From Caldifarciminota bacterium (GTDB lineage: Bacteria > Hydrothermota > Tepidihabitantia > B3-TA06), in assembly GCA_016934635.1 (NCBI GenBank), contig JAFGSK010000003.1, positions 124,001 through 188,000 of the forward strand: a stretch of DNA of 64,000 bases, written 5' to 3'. Shown here in pieces: positions 34,537 to 42,289 of the stretch (its first letter is position 1; each line of letters opens with the position of its first letter). Below the pieces are notes generated by a model, which saw only the letters and a list, made by a program, of their open reading frames with translations, was not told where the DNA came from and made no database searches. The translations under genes were made by a program, and so were the position numbers.

Positions 34537-36479
34537 TGGACGCCTGGCGCAAGAAACTTACGAAAGGCGTTGATTTCGATGATGCCGAGTTCTATTCAAA
34601 ATTAGGATTCAAGTGCGGACTCGAGATTCACCAGCAACTGGATACCAAAAAGAAGCTTTTCTGCCACTGCCCGGTAGGTTATCGGAACGACGAACCTGAC
34701 GCGGTGATTCTCAGACACATGAGACCCACCTTATCGGAGATGGGCACCTATGACGGCACCGCGCTAATGGAGTTCAAGACCCGTAAACAGGTGATCTATC
34801 AATTGTACAGGGAGAATGTCTGCACCTATGAGATGGATGATACCCCACCTTTCCCTATTAACCAGCATGCACTCGACTACGCAATTGAGATTGCACTGAT
34901 GCTAAACTGTCAACTGGTGGACGAAGTACACATTACCCGTAAGCAGTACCTAGACGGTTCTATTCCGACAGGGTTTCAGCGAACGGCTATCATCGGGATC
35001 GACGGCTGGATTCCGTACAGGGGACGCAAGATTCGCATTCAGCAGCTTGCTTTGGAAGAGGATGCGTGCAGGGAGGTCGAAGACAGTCGCCACACCATAG
35101 TATTTAGGACAGACAGGCTCTCTATCCCTTTGGTGGAGATCGTCACTAAACCGGACATGTTCACGCCTCACGAGGCCGCTGAGGTTGACGAACTCCTGGG
35201 CCGGTTAATGAGGGCTTCAGGAAGGGTACGTCGAGGCATAGGCTCCGCCCGACAGGATGTGAACGTTTCCATTACCGGCTCGGAAAGGGTGGAGATAAAG
35301 GGAGTGCCGCGCACGCCGGACATTAGGCCGTTGACCCATTACGAGGCGTTGAGGCAAAAGGCTCTGCTTGAGTTGAGGGATGAGTTGAATAATAGAGGAA
35401 TAACCCCTGAAACCTTCAAGGCAGACTACCATGATATAACCAACCATTTCACCAATCCTGAAATCCGCTCGATGTCCGGAATCCCACAGGGCACACAGCG
35501 TATCAACGTTGTCAACCTTTCAGCCTGGCAGGGGCTACTCAAACATAAGACCCAGCCCGGGATTACCTTTGCCGCAGAGATTGCAGGCCGCGTTCGCGTC
35601 ATTGCCTGCCTGGATGATATACCAAACATTCTTGTCCTGGACAGACAACCCGAGGGGATTCTTCACGGCGAGCTTAGACTGTCCATTGAACTGGAAGAGC
35701 ATATCCGGGCCGAGATCGGTGCGGACGATGACGATACCCTGGTTCTTGTTTGGGGCGATGCCGATGATGCAGAAACCGGGGCCAAAGAAATAATTATCAG
35801 GGCAAAAGAGGCCTGTGGACTGATTCCCCAGGAGACCCGCCAGCACATGACCGACAAGTGCAGAACGGACTTTGAAAGGATTCTTCCCGGACCGGACAGG
35901 ATGTACCCGGATACGGACTCGCCGCCCATTGCGATTGCGCGCGAAAGGGTCCGGCGAATTGCTGCACAGACGGCGCCACGTCCGTGGGAACGTGAGGAGA
36001 AATACAAGAAAATGGGTATCCCGGATCAACTGGCTACCCAGTTGGCTATCCACGTTCACGCAGGTCTGTTCGACCGTTTGGCTGAAGAATCGCCAATAAT
36101 CCATAGACTTGTAGCCGAAGCCTTGGTGGAATGGCAAAAAGCTATCAAGAGGGATAAACTCGAACTCAAACTTAATATCGATTCCCCGGATGAAGCTCGC
36201 CTGGAGGATTTCTTTAAAACCGCAGCCTATAAACGAACGCCGCGCCGCGCACTCTACTACGCATTCGAGAAGCTCTGCTACGGCGAGGATGCGGAGCCAC
36301 CATATCCACTTTCCGATGAGGAACTTATGAAACTTAGCAAAAAAATTAAAGCTGAGTTCAAGGAAGTGCAGTTCAAGAGTCCTGATTTGACCCTTAACTT
36401 TCTGCTGGGCGAGGTGATAGAACAAAGCGAAGGCAGGGCTGAGCCTTGTAAGGGGAAAAAAATGCTTGAAAACCTTTAG
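34536..36479 (+). CDS. gatE: Glu-tRNA(Gln) amidotransferase subunit E (archaeal-type GatE)
   Basis: 647 residues. GatB/E kinase-like cradle with KCGLEIHQQLDTKKKLFCHC, EMDDTPPFPIN, FQRTAIIGIDGWI, LEEDACREVEDSRHTIVFRTDRLSIPLVEIVT in family order (quoted in parts). It also has the AspRS-type GAD insertion (about 345-430) that marks GatE rather than GatB, and C-terminal helical and YqeY-like tRNA-binding domains. It phosphorylates Glu on tRNA(Gln) and amidates it with ammonia from GatD. Strong SD AAGGGGG, one-base overlap with gatD. Confidence 0.92.
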   Translation: MDAWRKKLTKGVDFDDAEFYSKLGFKCGLEIHQQLDTKKKLFCHCPVGYRNDEPDAVILRHMRPTLSEMGTYDGTALMEFKTRKQVIYQLYRENVCTYEMDDTPPFPINQHALDYAIEIALMLNCQLVDEVHITRKQYLDGSIPTGFQRTAIIGIDGWIPYRGRKIRIQQLALEEDACREVEDSRHTIVFRTDRLSIPLVEIVTKPDMFTPHEAAEVDELLGRLMRASGRVRRGIGSARQDVNVSITGSERVEIKGVPRTPDIRPLTHYEALRQKALLELRDELNNRGITPETFKADYHDITNHFTNPEIRSMSGIPQGTQRINVVNLSAWQGLLKHKTQPGITFAAEIAGRVRVIACLDDIPNILVLDRQPEGILHGELRLSIELEEHIRAEIGADDDDTLVLVWGDADDAETGAKEIIIRAKEACGLIPQETRQHMTDKCRTDFERILPGPDRMYPDTDSPPIAIARERVRRIAAQTAPRPWEREEKYKKMGIPDQLATQLAIHVHAGLFDRLAEESPIIHRLVAEALVEWQKAIKRDKLELKLNIDSPDEARLEDFFKTAAYKRTPRRALYYAFEKLCYGEDAEPPYPLSDEELMKLSKKIKAEFKEVQFKSPDLTLNFLLGEVIEQSEGRAEPCKGKKMLENL

Positions 36480-36575
36480 TCGTTACACATCAAGTTTACC
36501 ATTACTGAATCTCGACCGGAATACTGTCAGAGTCGCTTTATCGAAAGCATTTACAGGATTTCTTTTTAAGGGGTA

Positions 36576-37610
36576 TTATCTTGTAAACAGCCCGGGTTCC
36601 CCCTCGGATATCTTCAAGTTACATATCAACTTGCAGTAGATGGATTCCGCTATATCAGCAGGAGAGAGGTACAGAAGGTCATGAAGGTTGTCGGCAAATA
36701 CAATTCCTGAAGCGTGATACCAGGCCGCGCAGGCTAGACCCGAACATTGCCACTTTCTAGGACTCTTGAAACGGTTTCTCTTATCGAATATTCTTCTCAA
36801 GAAATAGGGTATCTTTTGCAGACCGTCGGTTCTAAAAAGGTATGAGAAGTTGGCTCCAACGTCGTACGGCTTTCCGATCTGGCTTCGTGCAAACTCTACT
36901 GCCCTGGCACCTTGACTCGGATTGACTTCTCTTCCGTCACGATGAAGCGGACGTCCCTAGCTAAGAAGCAGATTGGGCCTTGTAAGATAGAATCTCTCAA
37001 GGGTATTCTCCTCGGTCGTAGGCCAGAAGGCGTGAATGAACCGGCCGCCGTGGTCGTAGAGGAGCATGTGGTAGTAAGGACTGCGCGTGACGAGCCTTAC
37101 AGGTCCGCCGAGCGCCGCTGATTTGTCCAGCACGTCGTCAACTCGAGCAAACACAAGGTCACCTTTCTGGATTTTGACCTTCTTCTGTCCGACGATGAGT
37201 TCGTCTTCCAGTTCGTTGATTTCACGGATATTTATTCGTGGCGATGGGTCAACTGAGATGTCCAGTTTGCTGGGGTACGGGCAGATACTTACGTTGATGT
37301 GACCGATTCCGGTCCTCCATTCGCACGAGTATTTGAATTCCGAACTTTCACTGGGAGCGAGCAGGCGGTTGGTCAGGTGGAAATCGTCGGTAAGGAGCAG
37401 CCTTCGCTCTAGGTTGTAGACTTTTACGCGAAGCATTAGGTGTGAAAGGCTTTCTTTCGTTACGTTGGTGACCGTTCCCGATATCTCACAGAAATCACCG
37501 TGCCTGGACCATCTGAGATTTCGTATGATGCAGGCATCCGTCGACCAGCTTCTGCTCGTGTCTCGTCTTTGCCTTGAAGCGGTGTTCTGGATCGCTCTTA
37601 AAATCTCCAA
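36576..37610 (-). pseudogene. Papain-like (YiiX/NlpC-P60 superfamily) protein with Ig-like N-domain, interrupted by in-frame TAG
   Basis: A single open frame of 345 codons is interrupted once, by TAG at 36957-36959 (after residue 217). The first part has an Ig-like/FxLYD-type domain (about 30-115) and the front of a permuted papain-like fold (KIQKGDLVFARVDD, SPYYHMLLYD with the catalytic histidine). After the stop, the same frame continues as ARSQIGKPYDVGANFSYLF, the catalytic-cysteine motif KWQCSGLACAAW and LYLSPADI. In the neighbouring paralog the stop aligns with Trp (TGG to TAG). The truncated product would lack the catalytic Cys. TTG start behind GGAGG. Confidence 0.8.
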
Positions 37611-37723
37611 GTTCTGCCTCCGAGATGGTTTTCAAGTTTCAGGATGATAGGTAGCGCATGTGCAAAGTCAAGCGCTTATCTTTAGTCGCACATCTGATCA
37701 GAGAAACATCGATCCAGTGGGGT

Positions 37724-37754
37724 CCCCATAAAAATAAGTAGTATTTTTATGGGG
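37724..37754. repeat. Perfect 13-bp stem-loop
   Basis: CCCCATAAAAATA (37724-37736) and its exact reverse complement (37742-37754) flank a 5-base loop. It lies between the two papain-like genes, just beyond the end of the second. There is no T-run on the minus strand, so intrinsic termination in the gene direction is doubtful. Confidence 0.6.
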
Positions 37755-37759
37755 CTTTA

Positions 37760-38458
37760 TTACTTCGTATAAAGCCTGGCTTCGCCGTCTGCTACCTCAA
37801 GGGTACAGACAACATCAAGGTAATAGGAATCGTATATGTCGGCAGGAGAGAGGAAGTCCTTCTGGGTCATATCGTCGATGAGAGCGAGCTTGGCACCTTA
37901 CCACCACGCTCCTGAGGCCAACTCCGAACAGAACCACTCGTCCTTCTTGTGCAGCCAGTCGCGGTTCTGAAAGAGTGTCTGGAGATCCGGAGGAGTGCTC
38001 GGCAGGCCGTCGGCCCGGAACAGGAATCCTATGTTCCCGCGCATGTCGTAATCTTTTCCTATCTGCTCCTCGGCAAACTTGATTACGTCCGAAGCTTCAT
38101 TCATGGTTGCCGGCCAGGTTTCGATTTTTTCCCGGTCCCGTTTATGATGCTTGGGACGCGCCCAGGTCAGGGTGACTTCCTTGCGGTCGAAGTACAGGGT
38201 CTGGAGGAAGTTGGACTGTACGTGGGGAGAAGTTGCGTGTACGATCCGCCAGTTGTGATCGTAGACCAGGGCATGATGGTAGGGATTCTCGGTGACGAGC
38301 TGGATGATGAGGGTAAATACCCTTACTATACCGTCGGTCGGTCCTGCATCGAGGATGATGTCGCCTCGCTGGATCATCGCGGACTTTGAACCGAGGGAAA
38401 TAGTCTCTTGCCAGTCGTTGATCTCGGCAAGCTTCAAATCTTGCACCGAAGCCATCAT
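37760..38458 (-). pseudogene. Second papain-like (YiiX-type) protein, interrupted by in-frame TAA
   Basis: The frame from ATG 38458 runs through GDIILDAGP, NPYHHALVYDHNWRIVHA (catalytic His), EEQIGKDYDMRGNIGFLFRADG and WFCSELASGAWW (catalytic Cys). It meets TAA at 37898-37900, then continues without frameshift for 45 more codons (LIDDMTQKDFLSPADIYDSYY) to TAA at 37760. The stop aligns with a His of the paralog. Both catalytic residues precede this stop, so a slightly shortened enzyme could survive. The ATG overlaps the upstream gene by ATGA and has SD AAAGGAG, so the start at 38458 is favoured over one 21 codons earlier. Confidence 0.78.
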
Positions 38459-38823
38459 TTCTCCTTTTCCCTGATGTACGGTTTGGTGGAAACCTCGACA
38501 CGGTGCATCCTTTTGTCCCATAGCCCTTCCAGCTTGAATGGAAATTCCTCTCCGGGTTCGAGTGCCCGATCTGCAAGGTGGATGGTATCTCCGTCGATGT
38601 TCATGAGGTTATAACGGTCTTTCAGGATTCCCAGATTGAGTTTGTTGCCATCTTTGTCAAAGAAGGAGACATCGAGCCTGAGTTGAGGAAGAACGCAGCC
38701 CAGATCGCCCCGGGCCCTGGCCGTACCTGTGAGGACAAAGTAATCACCTGCCTTCTCGAATTTAACGTCTGAAACGTTGCAGGCATCTCGGTCCCACGAT
38801 TCACATAGTATTGCGGGATTCAT
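38455..38823 (-). CDS. Ig-like (FxLYD-type) small protein coupled to the papain-like gene
   Basis: 122 residues. Predicted beta sandwich (FEKAGDYFVLTGTARARG, LPQLRLDVSFFDKDGNKL, LEPGEEFPFKLEGLWDKR) resembling the N-terminal domain of the other papain-like gene (37610 end). There the two units are one protein; here they are two overlapping genes (ATGA). No signal peptide, so it is probably cytosolic with its partner. ATG with SD GGAGG. Confidence 0.55.
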   Translation of the reverse strand: MNPAILCESWDRDACNVSDVKFEKAGDYFVLTGTARARGDLGCVLPQLRLDVSFFDKDGNKLNLGILKDRYNLMNIDGDTIHLADRALEPGEEFPFKLEGLWDKRMHRVEVSTKPYIREKEK

Positions 38824-38894
38824 ATAGCCTCCTCGATTTATGACATTCTAAGGATCATATCCTTAAACACTAGATTGACAAGTTTCCTTTGGTT

Positions 38895-39449
38895 TTAATG
38901 ACCTCGGGGTATGCTGTCTTGTTCCAGAGCCTGGAGTCTTTCTTTCAATAGTTCCCGGTCGTCGGAAAACGTTACGTGTTCGTACAACTTGTATGTGTTT
39001 TCCGGGTCTACTATGTGAGGATACATCGAAACGATGGCCTCGACCATATCACCGCCGAAAGGAACCTTATCTACGATCTCACCGATTTGATCGACCGTAA
39101 ACCAGTTTGAACGTGCAAATTCCTCAATCATGGCGACCTTTGCGTCGCTGAAACCGGCACCCTCTAGGGCGGCAAGGAATTTGTCCAGGTCTTCAGTACG
39201 GATGGATTCAGGAATGCTGTCTTCTACTATCAGTTTTCTCATCCGTTCGGCAGCTTCGTAGAATTCGTCGATCCGTTCGGTTATCTTTCTGCGTAGTTCT
39301 CTGTTCTGAACTTCCAGCATCAATTTCATCAGCACGTCCGCTGATTCCTCGAGGTGAGAGATTTCCCTTAACAGGGCTTTCGAATTGTCGTTTGCAGCCA
39401 AGGGTCCACCAAGAAAAACAACTAAAATAAAGGCAGCTTTGAGGTTCAA
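38895..39449 (-). CDS. Exported protein with DUF4476-like domain
   Basis: 184 residues. Signal peptide about 1-20 (cut near PLAAND), a helical region at about 25-75, then a C-terminal DUF4476-like repeat region (about 88-170: FSDAKVAMIEEFARSNWFTV, DKVPFGGDMVEAIVSMYPHI, ENTYKLYEHVTF). Function unknown. TTG start is supported by AAAGGAGG four bases before it and a promoter at 39474-39501 that lies back-to-back with the promoter of the next plus-strand gene. Confidence 0.7.
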   Translation of the reverse strand: MNLKAAFILVVFLGGPLAANDNSKALLREISHLEESADVLMKLMLEVQNRELRRKITERIDEFYEAAERMRKLIVEDSIPESIRTEDLDKFLAALEGAGFSDAKVAMIEEFARSNWFTVDQIGEIVDKVPFGGDMVEAIVSMYPHIVDPENTYKLYEHVTFSDDRELLKERLQALEQDSIPRGH

Positions 39450-39473
39450 CGTTCCTCCTTTGTATGTTAGCGT

Positions 39474-39501
39474 AGTGTAAAAGGACTTTAGCGCTTGTCA
39501 A
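39474..39501 (-). promoter_or_regulatory. Promoter of DUF4476-like gene
   Basis: Minus-strand TTGACA (39496-39501), 16-base spacer, TACACT (39474-39479). Its -35 box is only three bases from the -35 box of the divergent promoter at 39505. Confidence 0.6.
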
Positions 39502-39504
39502 GGC

Positions 39505-39532
39505 TTGACTTCCTTCGGCGCACGATTATTAT
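39505..39532 (+). promoter_or_regulatory. Promoter directly before ATG 39538
   Basis: TTGACT (39505-39510), 16-base spacer, TATTAT (39527-39532), five bases before the ATG. It predicts a leaderless transcript. Confidence 0.6.
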
Positions 39533-39537
39533 GGGTT

Positions 39538-40110
39538 ATGAAACGAGTTATCTCAATCCTGGTTCTGGGCATCGCGATTCTTCTCGCTCAGGACCTGGAT
39601 ACTGAAAAAGAGGGGGCAGGCGGTGTTGTAGTTGGAGAAGGTTTCATGATTGCCCTGGGCGCGCCTCCAGGATGGATATTCGAGACCAAACTGGCAGTTG
39701 CTATGGGTTCCAGGGTGGTAATCTATCCTGCGGATGAAGATCTGGGCACCACACCGGTTATGATTCACGCCAATGCGTTTCCTCTTGATGGACTTTCCCT
39801 AGAAGCCTGGCTGGCACAGGACATCTCAAGTCTTGAAGATGAATACCCGGGTATAAAGATTACAGTCTATCCTGATCTAGTAACCGCCGACAGCCTGACT
39901 GCGGTTGTCAGGGGTTTTGATCCGGCTGAAAGCGACTATCCGCTTATCGAACGCATCGCCTATATCCGTATCGGAAAACACGTTGCTATAATCTCCTTGT
40001 CCGCCGAGACAAAGGAAGCCTGCGAAGATGCGATCGATGAGTTCGAGTACGTGGTTGCGGGATTCAGCGATTTTAAGAAGACGCTGAATCAGGCGGAACA
40101 GGAAAATTGA
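39538..40110 (+). CDS. Exported protein of unknown function
   Basis: 190 residues from ATG 39538. Signal peptide MKRVISILVLGIAILLAQ. The mature part is acidic, with a predicted alpha/beta fold (EGFMIALGAPPGWIFETKLA, RVVIYPADEDLG, YIRIGKHVAIISLSAETKEA), and resembles small secreted PsbP/DUF1795-like proteins only loosely. A start 11 codons upstream would put the signal peptide inside and falls on the promoter -35 box, so it is rejected. No Shine-Dalgarno. Confidence 0.65.
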   Translation: MKRVISILVLGIAILLAQDLDTEKEGAGGVVVGEGFMIALGAPPGWIFETKLAVAMGSRVVIYPADEDLGTTPVMIHANAFPLDGLSLEAWLAQDISSLEDEYPGIKITVYPDLVTADSLTAVVRGFDPAESDYPLIERIAYIRIGKHVAIISLSAETKEACEDAIDEFEYVVAGFSDFKKTLNQAEQEN

Positions 40111-40131
40111 GCGCCGCTTCAGGAGTATTGG

Positions 40132-40542
40132 GTGAAGGTTGTCCGTCTCAGAGCGAATGAATACTTTAGTTCGACTCGTGTTCAGGTTTCCAAAACCAGC
40201 GCTAAAACGATTTTAACCTGTCCAGGATGTTCACGAACACATGTCTTGAGGAGTCGCGATTTGAAGAAAGCGCATCTTGCACTCAATCAAACGAGTATCC
40301 TGGAGGACGATATAAGACAACTCTTCAATCTGGCCTTCCCTATCCAGAAGATAGTAACGAACGTTCTTGGCAAAAGGATGTCTATCTATCTGGAGTATGC
40401 GCTTGACATGTACTGTAAGCAGTGCCGCCTGCCTCTAAGGGTACTCTTCGCGATAATAGAGGGGCACGACGACAGCCTCTTCTACCTGGTTAAGGCAATA
40501 CTTGCTATCGAGGAAGAAGGGCGAATCATCAAAGATCCCTAA
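40132..40542 (+). CDS. Small protein with paired CxxC motifs, probable zinc ribbon
   Basis: 136 residues. CPGC near residue 31 and CKQC near 95 could bind one zinc ion. The rest is helical (NQTSILEDDIRQLFNLAFPI). No signal peptide. Function not recognised; the layout suggests a nucleic-acid or protein-binding accessory. GTG start, SD AGGAG six bases upstream, 21 bases after the exported protein gene, so it is likely co-transcribed. Confidence 0.58.
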   Translation: MKVVRLRANEYFSSTRVQVSKTSAKTILTCPGCSRTHVLRSRDLKKAHLALNQTSILEDDIRQLFNLAFPIQKIVTNVLGKRMSIYLEYALDMYCKQCRLPLRVLFAIIEGHDDSLFYLVKAILAIEEEGRIIKDP

Positions 40543-40673
40543 CCTTAAACCTGAAATTATTGAAAGACATATATCAGGTGTGATTTAGATGCAATGGGGA
40601 TGATGATGGGAACGAGATATTTCCGGTTACGATATGTACCATAGGTGATTCGAGCGCGCACTTGAGGTGCGAA

Positions 40674-41279
40674 CTATCGCAGGAAGATGAGGAACATTAC
40701 GAATAGTACCGCCGTTCCAAGGATTGCAGAGGTTAAGGCTCTGAGCCATTTCGCCTCGTACACCTTGTGTACTGCAATGAAAAAAAGCGCACCCATCCAC
40801 ACCGCAGGTACTGTCAGGCGAATGACCTCTAACCAATCCGGCCAGGGGGGAAATCCCCAGGGACCGAGGAAAGGAGCCACAAAGGTCTCAGGAATCAAGG
40901 CGAAGATGAACCAGGGTATCACGATCGCCTGACCGATGTGTCCCAGAATGTCGCTGTATTTACGTTTCCTGTAAAAGATGCGGTTCCAGAGATGTACAAT
41001 TACTGCCACCAGAAACCAACATGCAATTCCCCAAGGGACTGTATAGAAGGTCTGCCACAGGTAGTAAGATTGGTCAGGTATGGGAAGAATCGCTTGAAAT
41101 GCGGGTTTGAATCCGGTCAGCCACAGAATGAGTGCGGTAATTGAGTAAAGAAAAGAGAAGACGAGGACTGACCAGAAACCGATCCAGGCCTTGTTTTTTT
41201 CATATAAGAGGTCCTCTGCAGCCTCACTCGGCTTCGCAATCCATCGCCAAGCATAAGTGAATATCTTTGCTAACATCAT
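40674..41279 (-). CDS. Yip1-like polytopic membrane protein
   Basis: 201 residues with about five membrane helices (about 35-57, 85-112, 125-145, 155-172, 178-200), preceded by a short amphipathic N-terminus ending in FTYAWRWIAKPSEA, as in bacterial Yip1-domain proteins. Function unknown. SD AAAGGAG precedes ATGATG. Same strand as, and 145 bases after, the MBL-fold gene. Confidence 0.62.
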   Translation of the reverse strand: MMLAKIFTYAWRWIAKPSEAAEDLLYEKNKAWIGFWSVLVFSFLYSITALILWLTGFKPAFQAILPIPDQSYYLWQTFYTVPWGIACWFLVAVIVHLWNRIFYRKRKYSDILGHIGQAIVIPWFIFALIPETFVAPFLGPWGFPPWPDWLEVIRLTVPAVWMGALFFIAVHKVYEAKWLRALTSAILGTAVLFVMFLIFLR

Positions 41280-41424
41280 TTATCTCCTTTAGGTTCCAGT
41301 ATAAGGATAAATCCTGCCGATTCAATACCCTAAGGATATAGATTAGGTAATTGAACCTTGTTGTTTTTCCTTGCCTGGGAATCCCAAAAGGAGAGTTTAC
41401 AGTGAATCGGCTCCGCGTCAGGGT

Positions 41425-42153
41425 TCATGTACAGTGGATCAGGAAAGCCTTTTTCGCAAGCTTGGAAAGTTTCCGGGCGCTTTGTATCGAAAGGTGTACG
41501 CGTTCCTCTATCTCTTCTCCTGGTTCCTTGAGGGTTGCTTCGATTAAAAGAAGGTCGGCTCCTTCGATGTGTTGTTCGAGAGCGGAGGCAAGGCCGCAGT
41601 CACCGGTGTATACTACTTTTTCACCGCTATATGCAAGCTTGTAACCCATAGCAGGTTTCGGCTTTCCGATTCCGCCTTTCCGGGTGCTTCCGCAGTGAAT
41701 CACCGGAAAAGGCTCTATCCTTATTCCTGCAATGTTCAATTCTTCTCCTCCCGATACCTTTTTTTGAACCATCCTGAACGGGATTGAATCAGGATAGGTT
41801 TTCGCGAATCCTGAGATCAATATCTCGTCTGCCAGTGATCCTTTGGGAGAAACTATCTCAAGATCGTCATCACAGCCAATCATCCTGAGATACCCGAGAA
41901 GTGTATGAAGTCCTCCAACATGATCGAAGTGGTCGTGGGAGATTAGTATCCCCGAAGGTTTTTTTATAAACGGGTAGTGCTTCTTTTGTTTTAATGCTTT
42001 TTGAACAAGATCACGCGTGCAGCCGTCACCGCAATCCAGGAGAAGATATGAACCGTGCTCAATGTTTACGAGGATAACAGTCGAAAGACCGGCACGGGAA
42101 AAAAGTACTTCAACATTCCATCCCCTCCCTTTCCAGATCATTTCAACGCCCAC
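41425..42153 (-). CDS. MBL-fold metallo-hydrolase (RNase Z-like branch)
   Basis: 242 residues. Metal-binding HxHxDH motif ISHDHFDHVGG near residue 72, later histidine in VIHCGSTRKGG, aspartate in VVYTGDCGLAS and histidine in the final AFLIHCT. This is a two-metal hydrolase of the arylsulfatase/RNase Z-like class; the substrate may be RNA or a small ester. GTG start behind AAAGGAGA. Confidence 0.82.
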   Translation of the reverse strand: MGVEMIWKGRGWNVEVLFSRAGLSTVILVNIEHGSYLLLDCGDGCTRDLVQKALKQKKHYPFIKKPSGILISHDHFDHVGGLHTLLGYLRMIGCDDDLEIVSPKGSLADEILISGFAKTYPDSIPFRMVQKKVSGGEELNIAGIRIEPFPVIHCGSTRKGGIGKPKPAMGYKLAYSGEKVVYTGDCGLASALEQHIEGADLLLIEATLKEPGEEIEERVHLSIQSARKLSKLAKKAFLIHCT

Positions 42154-42233
42154 AACATCTCCTTTCAGGGTTTTTGTTCAGGTTTGGATTATAGAAGAAG
42201 ACAAGTAGAAAGCAAGCAAACGAGTTGGGCATG

Positions 42234-42261
42234 AAAAAATTGGGGGCCGTGCACGGCCCCC
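42234..42261 (-). terminator. Intrinsic terminator after the PQQ-propeller lipoprotein
   Basis: A perfect GC-rich 20-bp palindrome at 42242-42261 (arms GGGGGCCGTG/CACGGCCCCC) is followed on the minus strand by AATTTTTTC. It lies 28 bases beyond the stop of the minus-strand gene. Confidence 0.82.
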
Positions 42262-42289
42262 ATCCATTTTGTTTATCGAGAACGGTTCG

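Noticed and set aside
35535..36425. 296-codon frame antisense to gatE
   Set aside because: It is the mirror of a well-supported gene and has no ribosome site or domain.
36957..37900. Stop-codon reassignment (TAG or TAA read as sense)
   Set aside because: Other genes here end in TAG (1829-3016, gatE) and TAA (rnc, gatD) at their natural ends, so a genetic-code change does not fit.
40650..40680. Terminator between the convergent genes at 40542 and 40674
   Set aside because: Only a 5-bp CGCAC/GTGCG pairing is visible, with no T-run.
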